Source: Microbacterium sp. KUDC0406 (GTDB taxonomy: Bacteria > Actinomycetota > Actinomycetes > Actinomycetales > Microbacteriaceae). From it: a stretch of 64,000 bases of DNA. The stretch lies in the NCBI RefSeq assembly GCF_021582875.1, contig NZ_CP091138.1, forward strand, positions 2,728,001 through 2,792,000, written 5' to 3'. This document shows positions 7,919 through 16,458 of this stretch, in pieces. Each line of letters starts with the position of its first letter. Position 1 is the first letter of the stretch. The notes under the pieces were generated by a model. That model worked only from the letters and a program-made list of their open reading frames with translations. It had not been told where the DNA came from and did not search any database. The position numbers and the translations under genes were made by a program.

Positions 7919-9538
7919 ATGGAGCAGCCCCCGGGATGGACATGGCAGGACCGCGCGGAGGGATCGATACCGCGCGGCACGGCGCTGGATCCGAGCGTCG
8001 ATCCGATCGCGGGCGTTCGGGCGTACCCGACCGCCTACCTTCCGGATCGGATGCTGGTGACGGCGCCGCTGGACGACGACGACCACAACGCGGTGGACCG
8101 CGACCTGAAGACGCTCGCCGAGGCCGCAGGGTCGTTCGGATGGCGGATCGAGGTCGACCCGGTGCAGGCGCCTGTGCCGGGGGCGGACGCGACCCGCGCC
8201 GACGCGGCTGAGAGCGGACGGAGCGCGGCGCGAGACCTGGCGCCCGGTGTGCCCGGCGTGCTGCGGGTACTGCTCACCACGCCCGACGAGCCCGGCCGCG
8301 GCGAGTCGCCGGCCCCGCCGGACGCGTGGCGCGTCCTGCAGCGGGCGCGCGGCATCTCGCGATCGTCGATGCCGCGGGTGGGACTGGAGCACGTGCTGTC
8401 GGTCGACCCCGTGGGGCTCAATCCGTTCACGCGGACGAACCCCTTCACCCGCACCAACCCGTTCACGCGCACGAACCCGGTGCGCGGAGCGGGTCCGGTC
8501 GGCTCGGACGACTATCTCGAACCAGGCCGGGGAGGACGACAGCCGGTCGCGTGGATCGGGGCGGCGCCGATCCGTGGTGCGGATCCGAAGCGCGGACGGC
8601 GTCCGGTGGTCGCGGTGCTCGACACCGGATGCGGGGAGCACCCGTGGCTGCCGGACGGCATCGTCACGCGCGGCGCCGAGCTGGACGGTGAGCCGATCGG
8701 ACTCACCGGTTCCGACGATCCGGAGATCTACCCCGACCTGTACGGGCAGCTCGACGGGGAGATCGACGCGGTCGCCGGGCACGGCACGTTCATCGCGGGC
8801 CTGATCCGTCAGACGGCGCCGGACGCCGACATCCTCTCGATCCGTGTGGCTGGTTCGCTCGGCGTCGTGGACGAGAGCGCCTTCGTGCGGGCTCTCGCCG
8901 ATGTGATCGAGCTGAAGCGCCGCAACGCGAAAGACCCGTCCACCGGCCATGCGATCGACGTCATCAGCCTGTCGCTGGGCTACTACCACGAGACCCCCGT
9001 CGACGGTCAGTTCTCGCACACGCTGTACGGCCTGCTGCGCTCCGCCCGCGAACTGGGCATCGTCGTGGTGTGCTCGGCGGGGAACGACGCGATCGACCGG
9101 CCGTCGTTCCCGGCATCGCTCTGGGCGTGGCCGGGTGCCGACAACGGCATCCTGCCCGACGACGCCGCGCCGCTCGTCTCGGTCGGCGCGCTCAACCCCT
9201 CCGGCCGCACCGTCGCACTGTTCTCGAACGTGGGACCGTGGGTGCGCGTGTACGCGCCGGGCGCGATGGTGCTCAGCACGACACCTCCGTTCACCGGCGG
9301 GATGCAGCCGGCCACCCGCGCGGACATCGGCACGCTGCCGCGCGAGACCGTCGACCCCGACGACTACCGCGGCGGGTTCTCGGTGTGGAGCGGCACGTCG
9401 TTCGCGGCGCCGTTCGTCGCCGGGCGCATCGCCACCGCGCTGGGTCCGCTGCTGGCCAAGGGCGGCGCACCGACGCGCAAGGCGCTGCACAAGATGGTCG
9501 CGGGGGTGCTGAAGGGGCTGCCGGACCCTGTGCGCTGA
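7919..9538 (+). CDS. S8 (subtilisin) serine protease without signal peptide, with NPFTRT repeats
   Basis: 539 residues from ATG 7919, chosen for its GGGAGGAC ribosome site. The catalytic triad is intact: Asp235 in VAVLDTG, His288 in GHGTFIAG and Ser494 in SGTSFAAP, with oxyanion Asn389 in SAGND. There is no signal peptide, so it is probably cytoplasmic, unusual for a subtilase. The first ~225 residues match no domain I recognise and contain three perfect NPFTRT hexapeptides plus a partial fourth (168-187), just before the protease domain. The unit could be a propeptide linker or processing site. It lies between the unknown 150-residue gene and the TPR-CHAT gene on the same strand, which suggests a shared proteolytic pathway. 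Confidence 0.88.
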   Translation: MEQPPGWTWQDRAEGSIPRGTALDPSVDPIAGVRAYPTAYLPDRMLVTAPLDDDDHNAVDRDLKTLAEAAGSFGWRIEVDPVQAPVPGADATRADAAESGRSAARDLAPGVPGVLRVLLTTPDEPGRGESPAPPDAWRVLQRARGISRSSMPRVGLEHVLSVDPVGLNPFTRTNPFTRTNPFTRTNPVRGAGPVGSDDYLEPGRGGRQPVAWIGAAPIRGADPKRGRRPVVAVLDTGCGEHPWLPDGIVTRGAELDGEPIGLTGSDDPEIYPDLYGQLDGEIDAVAGHGTFIAGLIRQTAPDADILSIRVAGSLGVVDESAFVRALADVIELKRRNAKDPSTGHAIDVISLSLGYYHETPVDGQFSHTLYGLLRSARELGIVVVCSAGNDAIDRPSFPASLWAWPGADNGILPDDAAPLVSVGALNPSGRTVALFSNVGPWVRVYAPGAMVLSTTPPFTGGMQPATRADIGTLPRETVDPDDYRGGFSVWSGTSFAAPFVAGRIATALGPLLAKGGAPTRKALHKMVAGVLKGLPDPVR

Positions 9539-9578
9539 GACTGTCGCAGAGACGGGGCGGACACGGCATCCTTGAGAT

Positions 9579-11996
9579 GTGCGCCTGACTGCTGCCGAAC
9601 TCCATGCGCGGGGGAAGGATGCCGCGAACCATCGCCGGTTCGCGGCATCCCGGCACGCCCTGCTCTCGGCGCGGGAGCGCACCGACGACCCCGATCTGCT
9701 CGCCCGCATCTCGGGCACTCTGTCGTACGTGCTGGCCCAGACCGGCGAACCCGACGCGGCTGAGCGGATGTGCCGCGATGCCCTCGCCACGGCGGGCCTG
9801 AGCGCGGGCACCAGGACGGTGCTCGCCGGTCAGCTCGGAACCCTGCTGATGAACTCCGGACACGCCGACGAGGCGGAGCGGCATCTCAGCGAGGCCGTCG
9901 ACGGCATGGCCGAGACCCCCAGGGAGCGTGCGTCCTGCCTGATGAACAGGTCGGTCGTACGCATGCAGCGGCACGATCTGGACGGCGCCGCTGCGGACCT
10001 CGAGGCAGCCGTCGCGCTCTGCGACGAACTCGGCGAGCACGAGGGCGCCGCCGAGGCACTGCACAACCTCGGCTACGCCGCCCTTCTGCGCGGCGATCTC
10101 GTCACCGCTCTCGCCCTGATGATGCGGTCTCGCCCCGTCTTCGTCGAGACCGGCGAGCTGGCCACCGCGATCGCCGACCTCGATCGCGCGGAGGTGCTGC
10201 GCGAAGCCGGCCTCACCGACGAGGCCGAGGCGCTGCTCGCCGAGGTCGCGGTGCGATTCGGCCGTCAGCGGATGCGGCAGACCCGCGGCGAAGCGGAGTT
10301 CCAGCTGGCCCGTTCGCAGCTGCACCACGATCCCGCCGCCGCACGGCGGACGGCCGGGCAGGCCCGTCGCCGGTTCGATTCCCTGGGCAGCGAGGGATGG
10401 GCGGCGCGCGCGGCCGCCGTAGAGCTGGAGGCACGACGGCTCTCCGGACGCCTTCCCTCCGCAGAGGAGTACGACCGCACCGCTCGTCGTCTGCGCACCG
10501 TCGGACTCGACAGCGAGGCCGCGGCCGCGGCCCTCGGCGCCCGCCTTGCGGATCCGCATCGGCGTCCGCCACGGGTCCCGGCCGACGCCCCCACGCCCGT
10601 GCGTCTGCGCGCGTTCGAGGTGCGCGCCGCACAGGCGCTGGATGCCGGACGAGCGGGCGAGGCCCGCCGGCTCGCCGCGGAGGGCCTCGAGCTCTTCACC
10701 TCCTGGCAGAGCTCGTTCGGCGCGCTGGACCTGCAGGCATCCGTGACGATGCACGGCGCCGGGCTGCTCGCCGCAGGTCTCGCCGCCGTCGCGGATGTCG
10801 ACGACCCGTCCCTCCTGTTCGACTGGGGCGAGCGGGCCCGAAGGATGGGGCTGCAGGTCGTGCCGGTGCGCCCACCGCACGATCCCGCTGCGGCGGCCGA
10901 CCTCGCCGAGCTGCGGATGCTGCGCACCGACCTCTCCGGGGAGGACTGGATGCGCGACCCCCGCGTGCGCGCCGTCCGCGACCGCGTCCGGGAGCGGCAG
11001 TGGAGCGCCACGGCCGGCACGGGCACCAGGCAGCAGGTGTCTCTCACCGACCTGCGGAGCGGGCTCGACGAGGATGTCGCGGTGCTCACCTGGGTGTACA
11101 CCGGCGCCGCGCTGCGCGCCGTCGTCGCCACGCGTTCGGATACGACGATCGTGCGACTGTCCTGGGAACGCGTGCAGCCTCTGCTCGACGGCATGCGCGC
11201 CGACCTCGACGCGGTGTCGCTCGCACAGGGCACCCGCATGGTCGAGGTGGTCCGGCGATCGCTCGACGACCGGATGTCGCGACTGGACGAGGAGCTGCTG
11301 CGCCCCCTGCTCGATCACGCGCCGGGCGCCGGACGCCTCGTGCTGAGCGTGCCCGGAGCGCTCACCGGCATCCCCTGGGCCCTGCTGCCCGGACTGGCCG
11401 GGCGGCCGTTCACGCTCGCGACCTCGGCCACCCGCTGGCGCGACGCGACGTCGCGCCCGCTGCGGCGCACGGGTGCGATCGCGGGCCCCCGCGTCGTCCG
11501 CGCCGCCGACGAGGTGCAGGCCGTGGCGGGTGCCCACGGCGATGCTCTGATGCTCACCGGCGAGCAGGCCACGGTCGGCGCCACCGCGGCGATGGCCGGC
11601 ACGGTCGACCTGCTGCACGTCGCCGCACACGGACGGCACAGCGCGGACAGCCCCATGTTCTCGGGACTCGAGCTGGTCGACGGCACGCTGTTCGGCTACG
11701 ACGTCGATCTGATCGACACCGTGCCCGACACCGTGGTGCTCTCGGCGTGTGAGCTGGGCCGCTCCACCGTGCGCTGGCGCGAAGAGGCGATCGGCATGAC
11801 GAGGGTGTGGCTGCACGCCGGCGCGCGCTGCGTGATCGCCTCGCCCGTGCTGGTGCCCGACGATGCCGCGGCGACGCTGCTCCCCGCGGTGCACGAGCGG
11901 ATCGCGGCCGGCGTCGCACCGGCTGTCGCGCTCTCGGATGCCGCTGATGCCACCGGCATCCGGGTGCCCCTGCACGCGCACGGGAACGGATTCTGA
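9579..11996 (+). CDS. TPR-CHAT domain protein (caspase-like peptidase)
   Basis: 805 residues from GTG 9579, 40 bp after the S8 gene. The first ~400 residues are tetratricopeptide-like helical pairs (repeated A..L..GD/A patterns). The last ~320 form a CHAT domain, a clan CD, caspase/separase-like peptidase. The catalytic dyad is intact: His684 in LHVAAHG and Cys724 in VVLSACELG. No membrane segment. In known TPR-CHAT proteins, such as the one bound by type III-E CRISPR effectors, the TPR part senses or holds the partner and CHAT cuts a target protein. Here no CRISPR gene is near; the neighbours are a sigma factor and a subtilase. The substrate is unknown. Self-processing, stress signalling or abortive defence are all possible. 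Confidence 0.88.
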   Translation: MRLTAAELHARGKDAANHRRFAASRHALLSARERTDDPDLLARISGTLSYVLAQTGEPDAAERMCRDALATAGLSAGTRTVLAGQLGTLLMNSGHADEAERHLSEAVDGMAETPRERASCLMNRSVVRMQRHDLDGAAADLEAAVALCDELGEHEGAAEALHNLGYAALLRGDLVTALALMMRSRPVFVETGELATAIADLDRAEVLREAGLTDEAEALLAEVAVRFGRQRMRQTRGEAEFQLARSQLHHDPAAARRTAGQARRRFDSLGSEGWAARAAAVELEARRLSGRLPSAEEYDRTARRLRTVGLDSEAAAAALGARLADPHRRPPRVPADAPTPVRLRAFEVRAAQALDAGRAGEARRLAAEGLELFTSWQSSFGALDLQASVTMHGAGLLAAGLAAVADVDDPSLLFDWGERARRMGLQVVPVRPPHDPAAAADLAELRMLRTDLSGEDWMRDPRVRAVRDRVRERQWSATAGTGTRQQVSLTDLRSGLDEDVAVLTWVYTGAALRAVVATRSDTTIVRLSWERVQPLLDGMRADLDAVSLAQGTRMVEVVRRSLDDRMSRLDEELLRPLLDHAPGAGRLVLSVPGALTGIPWALLPGLAGRPFTLATSATRWRDATSRPLRRTGAIAGPRVVRAADEVQAVAGAHGDALMLTGEQATVGATAAMAGTVDLLHVAAHGRHSADSPMFSGLELVDGTLFGYDVDLIDTVPDTVVLSACELGRSTVRWREEAIGMTRVWLHAGARCVIASPVLVPDDAAATLLPAVHERIAAGVAPAVALSDAADATGIRVPLHAHGNGF

Positions 11997-12013
11997 GGAT
12001 TCTCCCGCCGCCG

Positions 12014-12042
12014 TGTATCAGGCGGCCGGATGCGGTCTCCTG
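12014..12042 (+). promoter_or_regulatory. Second copy of the sigma-cluster promoter-like element
   Basis: TGTATCA (12014-12020), 16 nt, CTCCTG (12037-12042). It also shares CGG-N-TGC inside the spacer with the copy at 6701-6729. An ATG follows five bases later, but the frame it opens has poor codon use and I do not call a gene. It may drive a small RNA or be a relic of a lost cluster gene. 12000-12197 holds nothing else I can identify on the plus strand. Confidence 0.35.
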
Positions 12043-12160
12043 TCTCTATGGGAGGTGACCTCACCGATCCGCTGCTTCTGGGGAGAACAGCAGATCAGCG
12101 AGGAGCAGTCGAAGGGGGTCCGGTCGCTGGGGAGTCCGGACGGCAGGCACCGAACACTCC

Positions 12161-12196
12161 GGGGCGTCGCGAGTATCCGCGGCGCCCCGGTTGGGG
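12161..12196 (-). terminator. Candidate terminator hairpins after chorismate mutase
   Basis: Directly after the minus-strand stop there is CCCC-AACC-GGGG, and a larger GGGGCG...CGCCCC stem overlaps it. There is no T-tract, as is common in high-GC actinobacteria. Confidence 0.45.
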
Positions 12197-12197
12197 C

Positions 12198-12497
12198 TCA
12201 GCGCCCTTCTGCCGCCTCGGTGTGGTGCCGGATGACCTCGGCGACGACGAAGTTGAACCACTTCTCGGCGAACTCGGGGTCGAGATGCGCCTCTTCGGCG
12301 AGCGCGCGCAGCCGCGCGACCTGCTGCTCCTCGCGGCCGGGGTCGGATGCCGGCATCTCGTGCTCCGCCTTCAGGTGACCGACCTGCTGCGTGCAGCGGA
12401 ACCGCTCCGCGAGCATGAAGATCAGTGCGGCGTCGATGTTGTCGATGCTCGCGCGCAGGCGCAGCAGTTCGGCACGGGCGGCTTCGGCGTCGGTCAT
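12198..12497 (-). CDS. Chorismate mutase, AroQ type
   Basis: 99-residue all-helical protein of the AroQ fold that converts chorismate to prephenate for phenylalanine and tyrosine synthesis. Visible are the N-terminal helix ELLRLRASIDNIDAALIFML, then AERF...QVGHLKAEH, a central EEQQVARLRALA segment and a third helix ending VVAEVIRHH, matching the stand-alone enzyme in length. No signal peptide, so it is the cytoplasmic form. A GAGGAGCC ribosome site precedes ATG 12497. It is a single gene on the minus strand, back to back with the AI-2E permease gene, and appears to be its own unit ending in a hairpin. Confidence 0.88.
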   Translation of the reverse strand: MTDAEAARAELLRLRASIDNIDAALIFMLAERFRCTQQVGHLKAEHEMPASDPGREEQQVARLRALAEEAHLDPEFAEKWFNFVVAEVIRHHTEAAEGR

Positions 12498-12561
12498 GAG
12501 GCTCCTCGGTCGGCGACAGTACGACGATAGCCCGAAGGTGCCTACACCCTAGAGTGTCACC

Positions 12562-13836
12562 ATGAGTTCCGACGAGAACGCGCAGATCCCTGCAGGGGCC
12601 AACGGCTACGCCGAGGAGGCCCCGTCCGAGAAGCCCGCGACGACGACGTCCGCTGCGGAGAAGCCCGCCGGCACGGCGAAGCCGAGCAGGGCGGAGCGTG
12701 CGGCGGCCGCGAAGGCCGAGGCGGCATCCGAGCGGACTCCGGTCCCGAACCGCGTCGTCATCGAGCCGATGACGCCGAGCCGTTCGTTCTGGACCCGCAT
12801 CGACAAGCCGTACGTGTTCGGCCTGCTGGTCACGCTGGGCGCGCTGACCGCGATCCTGTTCGGCATGATGCTGGCGAACCTCGCCACCGTGCTGATCTAC
12901 ATCGCCCTCGCGGCGTTCGCCGCGCTCGGCCTCGACCCGGCGGTGCGGTTCCTCGAACGTCGCGGCATGACCCGCGCCTGGGGCGTCGTGACCGTCATCC
13001 TCAGCCTGCTCGCCGTGATCGGCGTGATCCTGTGGCTGATCGTGCCCATCGTCGTGCAGCAGGTCACCCTGTTCATCAAGTCGATCCCCGACCTGGTCAG
13101 AGACTTCATGGCGAGCGATCTGTACGCCGCACTCGAGAAGCAGTTCGGCGATCAGTTCGAGGACCTGGTGAAGCAGGTCCAGAGCTTCCTCAGCGATCCC
13201 GGCACGGTGGTCACGATCGGCGGCGGGGCCCTGCAGGTGGGCACCTCGATCGCCTCCGGCATCTCGGGCATGATCATCGTGCTCGTCCTGACCCTGTACT
13301 TCGTCGCCGGGCTCCCCGGCATCAAGACGTCGCTGCTGCGACTGGCCCCGGCCCGCGACCGCGACCGCGCCCGCGACATCACCGACCAGATCACCGACTC
13401 CGTGGGCGGCTACATCATGGGCATGGTGGTGCTGGCGTTCTGCAACTCGATGATCACCCTGCTGCTGTTCTCGGTGCTCGGGCTGCCCTTCCCGCCGCTG
13501 ATGGCGACGGTGTCGTTCCTGATCACGCTGATCCCGCTGATCGGATCGGTGCTGTTCTGGATCGTCGGCTCGGTGATCGCGCTGTTCTCCGACCCGCTCA
13601 TGGCCCTCGTGTTCGCCGGGGTCTACCTCGTCTACATGCAGATCGAGGCGTACGTGCTCACCCCGCGCGTGATGAACAAGGCGGTCGCGGTGCCCGGTGC
13701 GCTCGTCGTGATCGGCGCGATGGCGGGCGGAACCCTGCTGGGACTGCTCGGCGCGCTGGTCGCGGTGCCCGTGACGGCGTCGATCCTCATCATCATCAAG
13801 CAGATCTGGATCCGGCGGCAAGACGCCCGCAGCTGA
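12562..13836 (+). CDS. AI-2E family (UPF0118) membrane transporter
   Basis: 424 residues: a disordered Ala/Lys/Glu-rich cytoplasmic N-terminus of about 75 residues, then about eight membrane segments in the AI-2E pattern (paired helices, a long soluble stretch near residues 170-225, then closely spaced C-terminal helices). The family pumps varied small solutes or ions; autoinducer-2 export is known for only some members, so the substrate here is open. No Shine-Dalgarno is seen; TAGAGT at 12550-12555 ends six bases before ATG 12562, suggesting a leaderless mRNA. It converges on the osmoprotectant importer operon, with a palindromic repeat block between them. Confidence 0.87.
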   Translation: MSSDENAQIPAGANGYAEEAPSEKPATTTSAAEKPAGTAKPSRAERAAAAKAEAASERTPVPNRVVIEPMTPSRSFWTRIDKPYVFGLLVTLGALTAILFGMMLANLATVLIYIALAAFAALGLDPAVRFLERRGMTRAWGVVTVILSLLAVIGVILWLIVPIVVQQVTLFIKSIPDLVRDFMASDLYAALEKQFGDQFEDLVKQVQSFLSDPGTVVTIGGGALQVGTSIASGISGMIIVLVLTLYFVAGLPGIKTSLLRLAPARDRDRARDITDQITDSVGGYIMGMVVLAFCNSMITLLLFSVLGLPFPPLMATVSFLITLIPLIGSVLFWIVGSVIALFSDPLMALVFAGVYLVYMQIEAYVLTPRVMNKAVAVPGALVVIGAMAGGTLLGLLGALVAVPVTASILIIIKQIWIRRQDARS

Positions 13837-13846
13837 CGCCCCCGGT

Positions 13847-14012
13847 CGTTGAGCGGAGCGACGAAGGTGGTCGTTGAGCGGAGCGACGAAGGTGGTCGTT
13901 GAGCGGAGCGACGAAGGAGCGAAGACGAAACGCAGAGACGAAACGCCTCAGTCGACCTGAGAGCGTTTCGTCTCTGCGTTTCGACTCGCTGGCGCTCGCT
14001 CAACGACCACCG
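13847..14012. repeat. Tandem and inverted GTCGTTGAGCG / GAGACGAAACG repeat block
   Basis: Three tandem 24-bp units beginning GGTCGTTGAGCGGAGCGACG are followed by a long hairpin. Arms AAACGCAGAGACGAAACGC (from 13928) and their reverse complement (to 13981) pair over about 24 bp with one bulge, and CGCTCAACGACC near 14000 pairs with the first unit. It lies between convergent genes and probably ends transcription from both sides. Confidence 0.85.
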
Positions 14013-14033
14013 CTCGCGGGGCGAGTGGAATGA

Positions 14034-14954
14034 TCAGCCGATCAGGCCCTGATCGGTGAGCCAGGCCTTCGCGATCGCGGCGGGCTCCTTCTTGTCGACC
14101 GTGGACTGCACGTTCAGGCCGATCAACTCGTCGACGGTCAGCTTCGCGCTCACGGCATTGATCGTCTTCGCGATCTCGTCGGCGACGTCCTCGCTCGCGA
14201 TCGGGACGACGTTCGACGAGAGGATCATGTTCTTCGGATCCTTCAGCGCGACGATCTTCTCGGTCTTGAACGCCGGGTCGGCGCTGTAGATGTCGGCCAC
14301 ATCGATCTTGCCGGCCAGCAGCGACTCGAGCGTGGTCGGGCCGGTGGCCGAGAAGGCCAGGTCGACGCCGTAGTCCTTCTTGGCCGCCGCCGGGCCGTAC
14401 GGGCGCTGCTCGAACTCGGGCGCCGCGCCGATCGTCAGCTTCTTATCGGCTTCGGCCAGATCGCCGATCTCGCTGAGTCCGTACTCGTCGGCCGTCGCCT
14501 GGGTCACCGTGTAGGTGTCCTGGTCGCTCGCCTCGGCGTAGTCGAGGGCGACCAGCCCGTCGGGCAGTGCCTCCTTCAGCGCGTCGTAGACCTCATCCGG
14601 CCCGGTCGCGGTGGCGCTCTTGTCGAGGTACTCCAGCAGGTTGCCGGTGTACTCCGGGAACAGGTCGATCTTGCCGGACTCGACATCGGGCATGTAGGCG
14701 TCGCGCTGCCCGATGTTGAACTGCTTGTCGACAGTGAAGCCGGCATCGGTGAGCGCCTGCGCGTAGATCTCGGCGATGATCTCGTTCGAGTAGTACGCCT
14801 GCGAGCCGATCACGATCGTGTCGCCGCCGCCTCCGGCAGCGGGTTCCTTGCTCGGCTCGTCGAGCGGGTTTCCGCCGCATCCGGCGAGCGCCAGCGCGGC
14901 GAGTGCGGCGATCGCCGTGGCGGCGACGGTACGGGTGGTGCGTCCGGTGAACAT
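14034..14954 (-). CDS. Glycine betaine/osmoprotectant ABC transporter substrate-binding lipoprotein
   Basis: 306 residues with a lipoprotein signal peptide ending in LALAGC, so it is anchored to the outer face of the membrane. The mature part is an OsmF/OpuCC-type binding protein: IGSQAYYSNEIIAEIYAQAL near the start and DLFPEYTGNLL, which in this family frames the quaternary-amine pocket. It is the last gene of a minus-strand operon of DUF427, ATPase, two permeases and this gene, and should deliver betaine, choline or a similar compatible solute. An AGAGAGGAAC ribosome site precedes ATG 14954. The ligand is inferred from family and operon. Confidence 0.9.
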   Translation of the reverse strand: MFTGRTTRTVAATAIAALAALALAGCGGNPLDEPSKEPAAGGGGDTIVIGSQAYYSNEIIAEIYAQALTDAGFTVDKQFNIGQRDAYMPDVESGKIDLFPEYTGNLLEYLDKSATATGPDEVYDALKEALPDGLVALDYAEASDQDTYTVTQATADEYGLSEIGDLAEADKKLTIGAAPEFEQRPYGPAAAKKDYGVDLAFSATGPTTLESLLAGKIDVADIYSADPAFKTEKIVALKDPKNMILSSNVVPIASEDVADEIAKTINAVSAKLTVDELIGLNVQSTVDKKEPAAIAKAWLTDQGLIG

Positions 14955-14988
14955 GATGTTCCTCTCTGACGGTGGTTCAGGTACAGGT

Positions 14989-15699
14989 TCAGGTGGCGGA
15001 TGCCGCGACGGTCGCGTTCTCGCGCGCAGGCGCGCGCCGCAGGCCGACGGGGACGGAGGCGCGCTGCACGAGCGCGAGCAGCAGATCTGCCAGGAGTGCG
15101 AGGGCCGCGACCAGGACTGCGCCGGCGAGCACCATGTCGAAGCGGCGCAGCGGGATGCCCTGGATGATGGGAGATCCCAGCCCGCCGAGACCGATGTAGG
15201 CGGCGATCGTGACCGTGGCGATGATCTGCAGCACCGCCGACCGGAGGCCCGCGACCAGGAGCGGCAGCCCGAGCGGCACTTCGACCTTCCAGAGCAGCTG
15301 CCATCGCGTCATCCCGAACGCGCGGGCGGCGTCGATCACCTGCCGGTCGATCGACTCGAAGCCCGTGTACGCACCGGCGAGCAGCGGCGGGATGCCGAGC
15401 AGCACGAACGTGATGACGGCCGCCTCGGGCTGATGCAGCACGCCGAGGAGCAGCACCAGCAGGATCATCAGGCCGAACGAGGGCAGCGCCCGCGCGGCGC
15501 CGGCGAAGGCCACCGCGACCTCGCGCCCTTTGCCGGTGTGCCCGATCGCCCACCCGATCGGCACAGCGATGAGAACGGCGATCAGCACAGAGACGCCGGT
15601 GTATGCGAGATGCTGGCCGAGCATGACGGGGATCGAGTTCGGTCCCTGCCACTGCTCCGGGGCGGACAGCCACGCGAAGGCGTCGGCGAACACGTTCAT
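14989..15699 (-). CDS. Osmoprotectant ABC transporter permease (second)
   Basis: 236 residues, start ATG 15699 overlapping the stop of the first permease (ATGA). About six membrane helices. The binding-protein-dependent transport signature is seen in IDAARAFGMTRWQLLWKVEV, with the EAA loop that docks on the ATPase. The long open frame upstream in the same phase belongs to the other permease's region and is not part of this protein. It forms the membrane channel with the adjacent permease. Confidence 0.88.
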   Translation of the reverse strand: MNVFADAFAWLSAPEQWQGPNSIPVMLGQHLAYTGVSVLIAVLIAVPIGWAIGHTGKGREVAVAFAGAARALPSFGLMILLVLLLGVLHQPEAAVITFVLLGIPPLLAGAYTGFESIDRQVIDAARAFGMTRWQLLWKVEVPLGLPLLVAGLRSAVLQIIATVTIAAYIGLGGLGSPIIQGIPLRRFDMVLAGAVLVAALALLADLLLALVQRASVPVGLRRAPARENATVAASAT

Positions 15700-16457
15700 C
15701 CGCGCTCCTCCCTCGCGAGCGAGAGCGCGCCGGGGTCGATGGCGGCCGGGTCGTCTGCGGGATCGATCGCGACGGCCGCAGTGCTGCTCCGGGCATCCGC
15801 TCCGCGGGACCCGCGCTTGCGCGATCCGAGCCGCGTCCACGGCATCAGCACGCGGCCCAGCAGCACCAGCAGCACGTCGACGATCAGTGCGATCACCAGC
15901 ACGGCCACCACTCCCGCGAGCACCTCTTCGATGAGCCGGCGCTGCAGACCGGTGGTGAACAGGTAGCCCAGATTGGTGACGCCGATGAGGATCCCCACTG
16001 TCGCGAGAGAGATCGTGCTGACCGCGGCGACCCGGAGACCCGCGAGGATGACGGGTCCTGCGAGCGGGAACTCCACCGTGAGGAACCGGCGCAGCGCTCC
16101 GTATCCGAGCGCCGTGGCCGACTGCCGCACGACCGGGTCGACCGAGTCGAGGCCATCGGCGACCGCGCGCACGAGGATCGCGATGGCGTAGATCGTCAGG
16201 GCGATCACGAGGTTGAGCTCGCTGGTCGCCGAGTAGCCGAACACCGCCGGCAGCAGCATGAACAGCGCGAGTGAGGGGATCGTGTAGAGCAGACCGGTCG
16301 CGACGATGATCCAGCCGCGCAGCCGCGTGTACCGCCATGCGACCCAGCCCAGCGGCACCGACAGCACGAAGCCGCAGATGATGGCGATCAGGCTCTGACG
16401 CAGATGCACGACGGAGAGATCGAGGATCAGCCCGAGGTTCTCGACGATCCAGTCCAC
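15696..16457 (-). CDS. Osmoprotectant ABC transporter permease (first)
   Basis: 253 residues from GTG 16457, one base after the ATPase stop; the open frame extends further upstream but inside the ATPase gene. Membrane helices start at ILDLSVVHLRQSLIAIICG, and the EAA-type loop is VVRQSATALGYGALRRFLTV. The last ~45 residues form a charged Ala/Asp-rich tail not needed for the fold. Typical OpuCB/OpuCD permease, paired with the next gene. Confidence 0.87.
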   Translation of the reverse strand: MDWIVENLGLILDLSVVHLRQSLIAIICGFVLSVPLGWVAWRYTRLRGWIIVATGLLYTIPSLALFMLLPAVFGYSATSELNLVIALTIYAIAILVRAVADGLDSVDPVVRQSATALGYGALRRFLTVEFPLAGPVILAGLRVAAVSTISLATVGILIGVTNLGYLFTTGLQRRLIEEVLAGVVAVLVIALIVDVLLVLLGRVLMPWTRLGSRKRGSRGADARSSTAAVAIDPADDPAAIDPGALSLAREERG

Positions 16458-16458
16458 G

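Noticed and set aside
12048..12530. A gene starting at ATG 12048 after the second promoter-like element
   Set aside because: Codon use is unlike the neighbours, the frame runs antisense over the chorismate mutase gene, and no family is recognised.
14952..16338. A single long permease gene covering both osmoprotectant permeases
   Set aside because: The long frame changes from nonsense to real protein only at ATG 15699. Two separate permeases with an ATGA overlap explain the motifs.
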